Shown here in pieces: positions 35,309 through 44,155 of a stretch of DNA of 64,000 nt. The notes beneath the pieces were generated by a model. That model saw only the letters and a program-made list of their open reading frames with translations. It had not been told where the DNA came from and searched no databases. Numbering within the stretch: the first letter of the stretch is position 1; every line of letters begins with the position of its first letter. The position numbers and the translations under genes were made by a program. This stretch comes from Maritimibacter alkaliphilus HTCC2654. GTDB taxonomy: Bacteria > Pseudomonadota > Alphaproteobacteria > Rhodobacterales > Rhodobacteraceae. Location of the stretch: positions 2,317,074 through 2,381,073 of the forward strand of contig NZ_CH902578.1 in the NCBI RefSeq assembly GCF_000152805.1, given 5' to 3'.

Positions 35309-37138
35309 CTATCGGCGCGACACGGCCCGAATGGCTCCGGCCAGCGCGAAAGCTTCCAGCCGTTCCCCGAACCCCACGGGCGAGGCGAGATTCATACGTC
35401 GCATCTTGTCTTCGGGCTTGGGCGCGAACACGCCGCTCAGGATCAGCTTGGCCAGCGCCAGCCTGCTCCCCTGTGCGTTGGACAGATGCGCCAGCACGGG
35501 CAGCAGACCCTTTTCCGTCTCGTCGAAATCGGTGCCGAACGGGAAGTCCGGCAGGTCATGGGGCGCAAGCCACGCCTTCACGCGCTCCGGTGTGTTTTGC
35601 CGCCACGCCGGGTCGATCGTGAAATCCTTGGCCAGCTTGCCCGCCGATTTGGCCTTGTCCAAAAGCGCGTCCTGAAACCGGCTGTCGGTGATCCTGAGCA
35701 TCGCCGCGACCGCATCCTCATCACGCTTGCCGCGCAGATCGGCGATCCCGTATTCCGTCACGATCACGTCGCGATAGGCGCGCGGCACGCTTTCATGCGG
35801 ATGCTCCCACACGATGTTCGACGTCGTCTCGCCCTTGCTGGTCCGGGTCGCGGGCAACGTCAGGATCGCGCGCGCTCCGTCGAGTGCGAAGGCCTGTTCG
35901 ATGAAATTGAACTGCCCGCCGATCCCGCTCACCTCCTGCCCGCCGCTTGTGACGTCGCTGACCAACCCGCCCAGAAGCGTAGCCTTCATCGCGGAATTGA
36001 CGAACCGCGCATCGACCCGCGCGGCGCGTTTGGCAGGCTCGTCGCCGTAAAGCTGGTTGGTGAAGGACACGGGCATCATGCGGATCTTGGCGCGCTCGGC
36101 GTCGGAGAGCGCCCGGAGGCGTTCGTAGAAGTCGCGGCAATCGACGAAGAACCCGGCATGGATCGCCGCCCCATCCACCTCGCGCTTGACGATGCCGCGC
36201 TCGAACAGGTGCAAGAGCCCGTCCACCAGCATCTCGGTCACGCCGTATAGCCCGGTTTCGAATGACCCATCCTCGTCGAACCCGTCCGTGTCGAACGGGC
36301 AGGTGCGCGCCACCTCGGACAGCCCGCCGGACTGACGCAGGATCAGGGCGTTCGCGACCGCATCGCCGATGGTCCCGATCCCGATCTGAAGCGTCCCGCC
36401 ATCGCGCACCGTGCGCGCCACGTGCAGCCCGATGGCATGGGCCGCATCGCTGACCGGCTGTTTGACGACCGAGAACAGGTCGAAATTCGGCGCGGGGTCC
36501 AAGAGCAGGTCCACCTCGTCCCGCGCGACGCGCGCCTCCGCCCCGTCCATCGCGGGCAGGTTCCCGTTCACTTCGCCCACCAGCAGGAAATCCATCCGCC
36601 CCGCGCGACGGTCCCGCAACAGGTCCGACGAAATGTCGGTGTTGCACGACAGGCTGAAGCCTTCGTCCAGCGGCGCGAGAAGCTGAAACATCAGGTTGGG
36701 TTTCCACGCCGAGAGCACGTCAAACGCATGGGTATAGTTGGCGGGGATGTAATGCCGCTGGGCCGACAGAACGCCTATCCATCGCCCGGCGAGCATGAAG
36801 AATTCCGACACCTCGATATTGTCGGGGAGCGTTCCCGCGCGTTGCATCTCGGCATAGTCGAGCGTGGGATAGGCCCCGAACAGCCGATCCTTGGCCGGCT
36901 CCAGAAATCTCCGCGCCATGCCCGATGACATATCGGGCGGCTCGAGTGTCAGGGCGGTCAGGATCGACAGCTTCACGTCGGGCCGTGCCGCCACCGCCCG
37001 CGTCAGCGCGTTGACCAGCGTGACCGGCTTGCCCAGCCCAAGCGGCAGGGCGAGGCGTATGTCGCCCCCGGTCCTCTCGATGATCTCGGCGGCGATGGCA
37101 TCCGCGCGGGCCGTGAACTCCGCCTCCGCCTCAGCCAA
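35309..37138 (-). CDS. Acetyl-CoA hydrolase/transferase family protein
   Basis: A 609-residue CoA-transferase/hydrolase. The N-terminal half has the Rossmann-like CoA-transferase fold (RLALPLGLGKPVTLVNALTRA). The C-terminal domain shows GGQEVSGIGGQFNFIEQAF, TSNIVWEHPHESVPRAYRDVIVTEYGIADLRGK (about 465-500) and the terminal RLNxxAP-like helix. The start is a TTG at 37138, overlapping the preceding gene by eight bases with a GGGG site just before it. It is the last gene of a four-gene beta-oxidation operon. It may recycle CoA by releasing acetate or other acids, or transfer CoA between acids. Confidence 0.85.
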   Translation of the reverse strand: MAEAEAEFTARADAIAAEIIERTGGDIRLALPLGLGKPVTLVNALTRAVAARPDVKLSILTALTLEPPDMSSGMARRFLEPAKDRLFGAYPTLDYAEMQRAGTLPDNIEVSEFFMLAGRWIGVLSAQRHYIPANYTHAFDVLSAWKPNLMFQLLAPLDEGFSLSCNTDISSDLLRDRRAGRMDFLLVGEVNGNLPAMDGAEARVARDEVDLLLDPAPNFDLFSVVKQPVSDAAHAIGLHVARTVRDGGTLQIGIGTIGDAVANALILRQSGGLSEVARTCPFDTDGFDEDGSFETGLYGVTEMLVDGLLHLFERGIVKREVDGAAIHAGFFVDCRDFYERLRALSDAERAKIRMMPVSFTNQLYGDEPAKRAARVDARFVNSAMKATLLGGLVSDVTSGGQEVSGIGGQFNFIEQAFALDGARAILTLPATRTSKGETTSNIVWEHPHESVPRAYRDVIVTEYGIADLRGKRDEDAVAAMLRITDSRFQDALLDKAKSAGKLAKDFTIDPAWRQNTPERVKAWLAPHDLPDFPFGTDFDETEKGLLPVLAHLSNAQGSRLALAKLILSGVFAPKPEDKMRRMNLASPVGFGERLEAFALAGAIRAVSRR

Positions 37139-39191
37139 AGTCGCCCCACCCCGGATCGGGAGCGAAACGGGGGCCGTGCTGTTTTTCCAGCCGCGCTAGA
37201 ACCTCCTGCACGTCGCCGCGCACCTTGGCGTAGTGCAGCGGCCCGCCTCGGAACGGTGCGAAGCCGGTGCCGAAGATCACCGCCGCGTCCGCCGTTTCGG
37301 CATCCGCCACGACGCCCTTGCGCAGACATTCGACGGCGGCATTGCACATCGGCAGGATCAGACGGTCGATGATGGCCGGGTCCGGCCTGTCGGCTGGCTC
37401 TTTCGGCGGCTTTTCGGACCCGTAGTCATAAAGCCCCTTGCCCGCCTTCTTGCCCGTTTCACCCGCCTCGACCTTTTTGACGAGCCACTCGGGCGTCTCG
37501 GCCACCGGCACATCCAACCCGGCGTTCAGCGATCCGGCGACCTCAAGACAGATGTCCAGCCCCACTTGATCGGCGAGGGAGACAGGCCCCATCGGCATCC
37601 CGAAGGCCAGCGCGGCGCGGTCGATGGCGACCTTGTCGTGGCCCTCGTCCAGCATCACCATCGCCTCCATCATGTAGGGCGCGAGCACGCGGTTCACGAG
37701 GAAACCGGGATAATCCGCCACCCGTGCGGGCAGGCGGTCGATTCCGGCCGTGAACGCGGCGAGACGGTCGAGCGTCGCATCCGACGCCAGATCATGCGAC
37801 ACCACCTCGACCAGCGGCATGGAACTGACCGGGTTGAAGAAATGCTGCCCCGCGAACAGCGCCGGGTCGGGCGCGGCATCGACCAGATCGGCCAGCCGCA
37901 GGCTCGACGTATTGGTGGCGAGGATCGCGCCCGGCTTCATCACATTGGTGAGTTCCGCGTAGATGCTTTCCTTCAACTCGGCCTTCTCCGGCGCGGCCTC
38001 GATCACCAGATCGGCCCGCGCACGCCCCAGCCCGTCCGGGTCGGGCATCAGCCGGTCGAGCGCATCGCGTGCGTCGATCCCGCTCAGGTGTTTTTTCTCG
38101 TAAATTTTCGCGGCCCGGCGGATCGTGTCGCCCAAGGGTGCAAGCTTCACGTCCTCGATCGTCACGCGCTTGCCCTGCATCGCGGACCACGCGGCGATCT
38201 CCGCCCCCATCGCGCCCGCGCCGATCACGTGGACATGCGCGATCCCGTCGTCCTCGCCCGCGCCCGACTTCAACCGACGCCGCAGAAAGAAAACGCGGAT
38301 CAGGTTCTGCGCCGTGGTGCTGTCGAGCAGTTCGGCGAAGGATGCGATTTCGGCGGACTGCATCCGTTGCGGGTCGCCCCCGTGATCCTGCCACAGGTCG
38401 ATCAGCGCGAAGGGCGCCGGGAAATGCGCGCGCGGGGCCTGCTTTTCGCTTTCGCTCCGCATCCGGTTCGCGGCAAGGCTGCGGGCCGCGCGGGTGCGCA
38501 GGGCGGTCGCCTTGAACCCGCCGTTGTCATGGGTGAGCTTGCCCTTGGCCGCCGCGTCGATGGCGGCATCGACATGCCGTTCGGGCACCAGCGCATCCAG
38601 AATGCCCAGCTTCTTGGCCTTGCGGTCATGGGCGCTTTTGCCGGTCAGCATCATCTGCATCGCCGCAACCGGGTCGATTAATCGCGTGAGACGGAAAGTG
38701 CCGCCCAGCCCCGGATGCAGGCCAAGCTGGATTTCGGGGAAGCCCAGCTTCACGCCGTCGACGCCGATCCGATGATCGCAGGCCAGCGCCAGTTCGAAGC
38801 CGCCGCCAAGCGTCGCACCATGCACCACCGCCACGGTGGGGAACGGGAGCGCGGCCAGCTTGTCGAGCACCGCGTGACCCTGTTTCAGCATCTCGACGGC
38901 GCCCTCGCCCCGCAGGTCCGCGAACCCGTCGATGTCGGCCCCGGCAGCGAACCCGCCGGGCTTGGCCGAGCGGATCACCAGCACATCGGGCTGCGCCTGT
39001 TTCGCCTCGTCCAGAAGCGTGTCCAACTCCCGCAGCACCGCCTCGGAAATCACGTTCGTCCCGGTGCCTTCGCAGTCGAGCCACAACGTGATCCGCCCAC
39101 CCCGATCCTCACGCCGCCAATGCGCCGTCTCGGCGGGTTTCGGCGCGTCCGTCGACTCGTCGGGGGTGATCTGATCCAATACGTCGCTCAT
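37131..39191 (-). CDS. 3-hydroxyacyl-CoA dehydrogenase / enoyl-CoA hydratase (FadJ-like)
   Basis: A 686-residue bifunctional beta-oxidation enzyme. The N-terminal crotonase domain (about 30-270) has SAKPGGFAAGADI for the oxyanion hole, GGGFELALACDHRIG and FPEIQLGLHPGLGGTFRL. The dehydrogenase domain (about 320-600) has the NAD motif VIGAGAMGAEIAAWSAMQG, the TNTSSLRLADL block and the catalytic-histidine block GQHFFNPVSSMPLVEVV. The last ~100 residues form the C-terminal helical domain. The ATG at 39191 overlaps the thiolase stop as ATGA; the longer upstream reading is not used. It forms the alpha-type partner of the adjacent thiolase. Confidence 0.93.
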   Translation of the reverse strand: MSDVLDQITPDESTDAPKPAETAHWRREDRGGRITLWLDCEGTGTNVISEAVLRELDTLLDEAKQAQPDVLVIRSAKPGGFAAGADIDGFADLRGEGAVEMLKQGHAVLDKLAALPFPTVAVVHGATLGGGFELALACDHRIGVDGVKLGFPEIQLGLHPGLGGTFRLTRLIDPVAAMQMMLTGKSAHDRKAKKLGILDALVPERHVDAAIDAAAKGKLTHDNGGFKATALRTRAARSLAANRMRSESEKQAPRAHFPAPFALIDLWQDHGGDPQRMQSAEIASFAELLDSTTAQNLIRVFFLRRRLKSGAGEDDGIAHVHVIGAGAMGAEIAAWSAMQGKRVTIEDVKLAPLGDTIRRAAKIYEKKHLSGIDARDALDRLMPDPDGLGRARADLVIEAAPEKAELKESIYAELTNVMKPGAILATNTSSLRLADLVDAAPDPALFAGQHFFNPVSSMPLVEVVSHDLASDATLDRLAAFTAGIDRLPARVADYPGFLVNRVLAPYMMEAMVMLDEGHDKVAIDRAALAFGMPMGPVSLADQVGLDICLEVAGSLNAGLDVPVAETPEWLVKKVEAGETGKKAGKGLYDYGSEKPPKEPADRPDPAIIDRLILPMCNAAVECLRKGVVADAETADAAVIFGTGFAPFRGGPLHYAKVRGDVQEVLARLEKQHGPRFAPDPGWGDFG

Positions 39192-40471
39192 GCGGCCTCC
39201 AACAGCATCGCGCCGCCCAGGCCGCCGCCGATGCATTCCGTTGCGATCCCCCGCTTGGCCCCGCGCGCCTTCATGGCGTTGGCGAGGTGCAGGACGATCC
39301 GGTTCCCACTGGTGCCGACCGGATGGCCAAGGCTGATCGCCCCACCGTCCACGTTCAGTTTGTCGCGGTCGATCCGGCCGAAGGCCGCGTCATAGCCCAG
39401 TATCTCGCGGCAGAAGTCGTCGTCCTGCCACGCGGCGAGGCACGACAACACCTGCGCGGCGAAGGCTTCGTTGATCTCCCACAGGTCGATGTCGTCGCAG
39501 GACAACCCGTGGCGCTGCGCGAGCGGCGTAGACGACAGCACCGGTCCCAGCCCCATGATCGACGGGTCGAGACCCGCCCACTGGCTGTCGACGATCCTTG
39601 CGATCGGCTCCAGCCCATGCGCCTCGACCGCCGTTTCGGAAGCGAGAATGACCCAGGACGCACCATCGGTGATCTGGCTCGAATTGCCGGGCGTCACCTT
39701 GCCATAGGGCTTCTCGAACGCCGGGTTCAGCTTGCCCAGCTTCTCGACCGAGCTGTTCGGTCGCACGCCATCGTCATGCTCATGCACGCGACCGTCCTTG
39801 TCGAAGACCGGAACGACCTCGCCCTTGAGCCGCCCTTCCGCCTGCGCGGCGGCAAGGCGGTGGTGGCTTTCGTCGGCATAGGTGTCGGCGGTGATCCGGT
39901 CGATCCCGAAGCGATGCGCCAGAACCTCGGCGGTCTGGCCCATGTTGAGCTTGGTGATCGGATCGGTCAGCCCGCGTTCCAGCCCGATGACGGGCGAAAA
40001 GAAATCGGGGCGCACATCCGCGAACGCCTTGGCCTTGTCCAGTGGGCTCTTGGCCTTGGCCAGATCCCCATACCATTCGGTCGCGTCCCGGCTGTAGACG
40101 AGCGGCGCGTGACTTAGCGCCTCGGTCCCGCCTGCTAGGATCATCTCGTGACTGCCGTCACGGATATAGCGCATCGCCGTGTCGATGCTCTGCATCCCCG
40201 ATCCGCAGTTGATCTGCACGGTAAAGGCCACCTGCTGCTCGCCCATACCAAGGCGAAGGGCGGCGACGCGGGCCGGGTTCATCTCGTCCTGAATGACATT
40301 GACGCAGCCGAGGATCACGAGGTCGAAGGCGCTCGCCGCGAACGGCTGGCGCATAAGCAACGGGCGGCCAGCCTGCACGGCAAGATCCACGGGCGTGAAC
40401 GGCCCCGGCTCGCCGCGAGCCTTGAGGAACGGGGTCCGCGCCCCATCGACGAGGTAGACGGGTCGGCTCAT
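39188..40471 (-). CDS. Acetyl-CoA C-acyltransferase (FadI-like thiolase)
   Basis: A 427-residue thiolase that cleaves 3-ketoacyl-CoA in beta-oxidation. The nucleophilic cysteine is in QINCGSGMQS near residue 95. The remaining catalytic motifs are NEAFAAQVL, GGAISLGHPVGTSGNR (with the histidine) and ECIGGGLGGAMLLE (with the second cysteine). The length and the loop at 115-210 fit the FadI type, which partners FadJ-like subunits. It starts at the ATG at 40471, overlapping the acyl-CoA dehydrogenase stop (ATGA), and overlaps the FadJ-like gene in the same way. Confidence 0.93.
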   Translation of the reverse strand: MSRPVYLVDGARTPFLKARGEPGPFTPVDLAVQAGRPLLMRQPFAASAFDLVILGCVNVIQDEMNPARVAALRLGMGEQQVAFTVQINCGSGMQSIDTAMRYIRDGSHEMILAGGTEALSHAPLVYSRDATEWYGDLAKAKSPLDKAKAFADVRPDFFSPVIGLERGLTDPITKLNMGQTAEVLAHRFGIDRITADTYADESHHRLAAAQAEGRLKGEVVPVFDKDGRVHEHDDGVRPNSSVEKLGKLNPAFEKPYGKVTPGNSSQITDGASWVILASETAVEAHGLEPIARIVDSQWAGLDPSIMGLGPVLSSTPLAQRHGLSCDDIDLWEINEAFAAQVLSCLAAWQDDDFCREILGYDAAFGRIDRDKLNVDGGAISLGHPVGTSGNRIVLHLANAMKARGAKRGIATECIGGGLGGAMLLEAA

Positions 40472-42708
40472 TCCGCCGCCTCCTTCCACGTCGTTGGCCG
40501 CTGCATGTCGGGGAACAGTTCGGCCAATTCGTCGGGGGTGTAATCGTCCACCGCGATGACTTTCTGCACGGCGACCGCCACCTCTTCGAGCTGCTGGAAC
40601 TCGGCGTCCGACAGGATACCCGCCTCCAGCCCCTCACGCGGGGTCTTCTTGGCATCGCGCAGACGTTTTTCGAGCGGCTCGGCCTCGAGCACCAGCGCAT
40701 AGGCGTGGTTGAGCAGGCCAAGCCCACTGTCCTCGGCCGCACGATAAAGCCCGCTCGTCAGCCGTGTCCGCGCCTCGCAGGGTTCATAGACGATCTTTGC
40801 CACGGCCTCGGTCACCTCGTCCGACGGACCGCGCGCGTAGTGTCCCGGTCGGATCAGCGGGCGGAGCAGCCAGCCGACCCATTTGGCGGGCATGTTGGCG
40901 ATGGTTTCGTCCAGCGCCTCACCGATCCGGGCGAAGGATGTCTCGGCGGCATGATGGACAAGCGGCAGGTCGTCGTCGTTGCGCCCGTCATCCTCCCACC
41001 GTTTGAGCACGGCGGAGATCAGGAACATCTCGGACAGCGCATCGCCCATCCGGGCCGAGATCATTTCCTTCCGCTTGAGCGCACCGCCCAGCGTCAGGAA
41101 CGCCATGTCGGCGACGACCGCATATGCCGCCGACCAGCGCGACAGGCGGCGATAGATCGGGGCGACCTTGCCCACGTCCGCAGGCGCGTTGCCCTGCCCG
41201 GTCCAGGCCGACCAAGTGGCGCGGAAGGTCGTCTTGATCGCGCGGCTCACATGAGCCCAGAAATGCTTGTCGAACGCGTCGAGCGACTTTTCTTCGTCCG
41301 GCTCCTGCAACGCCTCGATTTCGTCCAGCATATGCGGATGCGCCCGGATCGCGCCCTGGCCGAAGATGATGAGGTTTCGCGTGACGATGTTCGCACCTTC
41401 GACGGTGATGCCGACGGGGATGGTGCGGTAGATCGGCTGAAGGTAGTTGAGCGGCCCGTCGATCACGGCCTTGCCCGAATGCACGTCCATCGCGTCGTTG
41501 ATCGCATCGCGCATCCGGTCGGTGGCGTGGTATTTCATGATCGCCGAGATGACGGCGAGCTTGTAGCCCTCGTCCAGCACCGCCGTCGTCAGTCGCCGCC
41601 CCGCGTCGATGGTGTAGGCGGACGAAGCGATGCGCGCCATCGGCTCCTGCACCCCACCGAACAGGCCGATGGGCAGGTTGAACTGCTTGCGGATGCGGGA
41701 ATAGGCGCCAGTCGTATGAGCGGCCATCGCCGTGGCGGCAGCCGACAGGGACGGCAGCGAAATGCCCCGCCCGGCGGCCAGCGCGCTCATCAGCATCATC
41801 CAGCCCTTCCCGGCATAGTCCGGCCCGCCGATGATGTTTTCGAGCGGGATGAAAACGTCTTTCCCGGTGGTCGGGCCGTTCATGAACATGGTGCCCGATG
41901 GCAGATGGCGCCGCCCGGTTTCGACCCCCGGCAGGTCGGTCGGGACGAGCGCACAGGTGATCCCGATGTCCTTCACATCCCCGAGCAACCCGTCCGGGTC
42001 GCGAAGCTGGAATGCAAGGCCAAGGACGGTCGCGACCGGGGCGAGCGTGATGTAGCGCTTGGCCCAGTTCATCCGGATGCCGAGCACCTCTTCCCCGTTC
42101 CACTCGCCTTTGCAGACGATGCCCTCGTCCGTCATGGCCCCGGCATCCGACCCGGCGTCTTCGCTGGTCAGTCCGAAGGCAGGAAGCTCGCTCCCGTCGG
42201 CAAGGCGCGGCAACCACGTCTGTTTCTGCTCGTCGGTGCCGAACTGGTGGATCAACTCGCCCGGACCGAGCGAATTGGGCACCATCACCGTCACCGCCGC
42301 GACGACATTGTGGCTCGCGATGTAGCGGACCACTTCGGAATGGGCGAAGGCCGAAAACCCCAGCCCGCCGAATTCCGTCGGGATAATCATCCCGAAGAAC
42401 CCTTTTTGGCGCAGGAAATCCCACGCCTCGGTCGGCAGGTCGCCGGTCTTCTTGTCGATCTCCCACCCGTCGACCATGTCGCAGAACACGCGGCAGGGTC
42501 CGTCGATGAAGGCACGTTCGGCATCGGTCAGCGTCGGCGCTTTCACGGAACGCAGCTTGGTCCAGTCGGGATTGCCGGAAAACAACTCGGCCTCGAAATG
42601 GACATCGCCCGAACTCACGGCCTCGGCCTCGGTCTCGGACAGGGTCGGCAATACGCCCTTGGCCCATTTATGGATCGGCTTGGTGATGTAATCTTTCCGG
42701 AACGACAT
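40468..42708 (-). CDS. Acyl-CoA dehydrogenase (FadE type)
   Basis: A 746-residue FadE-type enzyme catalysing the first step of beta-oxidation. I take the ATG at 42708 (MSFRKDYITKPIHKWAKGVLP). The much longer open frame upstream runs antisense through the TRAP binding-protein gene and is spurious. Central blocks are EFGGLGFSAFAHSEVVRYIAS, AFGLTSEDAGSDAGAM (flavin site), GRGISLPSLSAAA and LFGGVQEPMARIASSAY. The likely catalytic glutamate region is VEGANIVTRNLIIFGQGAIR. The C-terminal ~250 residues correspond to the extra FadE domain (DUF1974). It is the first gene of the four-gene operon. Two operator-like palindromes lie upstream. Confidence 0.93.
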   Translation of the reverse strand: MSFRKDYITKPIHKWAKGVLPTLSETEAEAVSSGDVHFEAELFSGNPDWTKLRSVKAPTLTDAERAFIDGPCRVFCDMVDGWEIDKKTGDLPTEAWDFLRQKGFFGMIIPTEFGGLGFSAFAHSEVVRYIASHNVVAAVTVMVPNSLGPGELIHQFGTDEQKQTWLPRLADGSELPAFGLTSEDAGSDAGAMTDEGIVCKGEWNGEEVLGIRMNWAKRYITLAPVATVLGLAFQLRDPDGLLGDVKDIGITCALVPTDLPGVETGRRHLPSGTMFMNGPTTGKDVFIPLENIIGGPDYAGKGWMMLMSALAAGRGISLPSLSAAATAMAAHTTGAYSRIRKQFNLPIGLFGGVQEPMARIASSAYTIDAGRRLTTAVLDEGYKLAVISAIMKYHATDRMRDAINDAMDVHSGKAVIDGPLNYLQPIYRTIPVGITVEGANIVTRNLIIFGQGAIRAHPHMLDEIEALQEPDEEKSLDAFDKHFWAHVSRAIKTTFRATWSAWTGQGNAPADVGKVAPIYRRLSRWSAAYAVVADMAFLTLGGALKRKEMISARMGDALSEMFLISAVLKRWEDDGRNDDDLPLVHHAAETSFARIGEALDETIANMPAKWVGWLLRPLIRPGHYARGPSDEVTEAVAKIVYEPCEARTRLTSGLYRAAEDSGLGLLNHAYALVLEAEPLEKRLRDAKKTPREGLEAGILSDAEFQQLEEVAVAVQKVIAVDDYTPDELAELFPDMQRPTTWKEAAE

Positions 42709-42843
42709 GGATGGTACCTCCTGCATCCGCAACGCATCGTCGGGGGCAGGGTTCCGTGGCGCGGGGTGGCGGCGGCTGACGGTCTGGGCCGGGGCGTTGC
42801 GGGTCCGACGGCCCCGACCGCGCAACGTCAGCGCGACGAGTCG

Positions 42844-42861
42844 TGTGTGGTTTTCCGCACA
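42844..42861. promoter_or_regulatory. Operator-like palindrome 1
   Basis: TGTGTGG-TTTT-CCGCACA, an 18-base palindrome with one mismatch. It is 33 bases (about three helical turns) from a second site of the same design. Confidence 0.55.
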
Positions 42862-42876
42862 GATACCCGAATGCCC

Positions 42877-42894
42877 CGTGCGATTTCCCGCACA
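42877..42894. promoter_or_regulatory. Operator-like palindrome 2
   Basis: CGTGCGA-TTTC-CCGCACA, with the same right arm (CCGCACA) as site 1 and a left arm differing at two positions from perfect symmetry. It probably binds the same dimeric regulator. Confidence 0.5.
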
Positions 42895-43065
42895 CCGCAA
42901 CCTTTCCCAACGGCCAAGGAGTCTGGCACTTTCAGACAACCACCTGACTTTTCTGCATTTTCCCGATCCATGCCCCTGCGTCAAAACAACGCTTGCCCGG
43001 TGCGCCGGCCCGCCGCCACATAGCCGCGGACCCTTCGGGGCCGGGAGATACATGGAGGAGCAATC

Positions 43066-44076
43066 ATGAAATTCCTGACGACCGCACTTACCGCGGCCAC
43101 CCTCACCGCTGGCACCGTTGCCGGCACCGCCGCCCTCGCCGCCTGCGACGATGGCGAAATGGTGATCAAGTTCAGCCACGTCACCAACACCGACAAGCAC
43201 CCCAAAGGCATCGCCGCCAACCTGCTCATGGAGCGGGTGAACGAAGAGATGAACGGGACTGCCTGCATGGAAGTGTACCCGAACTCGACCCTCTACAACG
43301 ATGACCAGGTGCTCGAAGCCATGCTTCAGGGCGACGTGCAGCTCGCCGCGCCGTCGCTGTCCAAGTTCGAGACCTTCACCAAGGTCTTCCGCATTTTCGA
43401 CCTGCCCTTCATGTTCGTGAACATGGACGCTGTCGATGCGTTCCAGAACTCGGAAACCGGTCAGGCGATGATGGACTCGATGCAGCGCCGCGGCCTGCAA
43501 GGCCTGGCCTTCTGGCACAACGGCCTGAAGCAGTTCTCGGCCAACAAGCCGCTCGAAGTGCCCGCTGACGCCGCTGGCCTCAAGTTCCGCGTGCAGCCCT
43601 CCGACGTGCTCGTCGCACAGATGGAGGCTCTCGACGCCTCGCCGCAGCCGATGGCCTTCTCCGAAGTCTACGGCGCGCTTCAGACCGGCGTCGTCGACGG
43701 TCAGGAAAACACTTGGTCGAACATCTACGGCCAGAAGTTCTTCGAAGTGCAGGACGGTATCACCGAGACGAACCACGGTGTGCTCGACTACCTCGTCGTG
43801 GCCTCGGTCGACTGGCTCGACAGCCTCGACGAAGGTGTGCGCGATCAGTTCATGACCATCCTCAAAGAGGTCAGCGACGAGCGTAACGCCGCCATCGCCG
43901 AAGTCGATGCCGAGAACCGTCAGGCCGTGCTCGACGCGGGCGCGACCATCCGCGAGCTGACGCCGGAACAGCGCCAGCAGTGGGTCGACGCCATGAAACC
44001 GGTGTGGGAGCAGTTCGAAGGCGACGTGGGCGCCGACAACATCGCCGCTGCACAGGAAATCAACGCCAGCATGTAA
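43066..44076 (+). CDS. TRAP transporter solute-binding protein, DctP family
   Basis: A 336-residue periplasmic binding protein with a signal peptide (core AATLTAGTVAGTAALA). Mature-protein blocks are IKFSHVTNTDKHPKG, EVYPNSTLYNDDQVLEAMLQGDVQLAAPSLSKF, IFDLPFMF, AGLKFRVQPSDVLVAQMEAL (with the conserved Arg that holds the ligand carboxylate) and GVVDGQENTWSNIY. These are the hallmarks of the C4-dicarboxylate/organic-acid DctP family. It is the first gene of dctPQM, separated from the small permease gene by a strong hairpin. Divergence from the fatty-acid operon suggests a monocarboxylate or other acid as ligand, but that is inference. Confidence 0.93.
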   Translation: MKFLTTALTAATLTAGTVAGTAALAACDDGEMVIKFSHVTNTDKHPKGIAANLLMERVNEEMNGTACMEVYPNSTLYNDDQVLEAMLQGDVQLAAPSLSKFETFTKVFRIFDLPFMFVNMDAVDAFQNSETGQAMMDSMQRRGLQGLAFWHNGLKQFSANKPLEVPADAAGLKFRVQPSDVLVAQMEALDASPQPMAFSEVYGALQTGVVDGQENTWSNIYGQKFFEVQDGITETNHGVLDYLVVASVDWLDSLDEGVRDQFMTILKEVSDERNAAIAEVDAENRQAVLDAGATIRELTPEQRQQWVDAMKPVWEQFEGDVGADNIAAAQEINASM

Positions 44077-44084
44077 GCGGGCAC

Positions 44085-44116
44085 GGGGCGGTGCGGGCAA
44101 TTGGCCCGGGCCGCCC
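44085..44116 (+). other. Intercistronic hairpin after dctP-like gene
   Basis: Nested stems GGGCGG/CCGCCC (44086-44091 with 44111-44116) and CGGGC/GCCCG (44094-44098 with 44104-44108). No U-tract. Located between binding-protein and small-permease genes. Confidence 0.6.
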
Positions 44117-44155
44117 TCTTTCCATCCATCGCATGGGATTTTCGGGGGAGACGCC

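Larger units (their letters stand above)
42709..43065. other. Divergent promoter region of FadE operon and DctPQM TRAP operon
   Basis: 357 bases without a gene. It holds two palindromic operator-like sites (listed separately) and, at 42919-42935, a GTCTG-N7-CAGAC inverted repeat. A GGAGG ribosome site precedes the dctP-like ATG. Confidence 0.6.

Noticed and set aside
42909-42935. Possible sigma-54 promoter (TGGCAC) before the dctP-like gene
   Set aside because: The -12 GC element is absent at the required spacing, so the match is only the -24 half.
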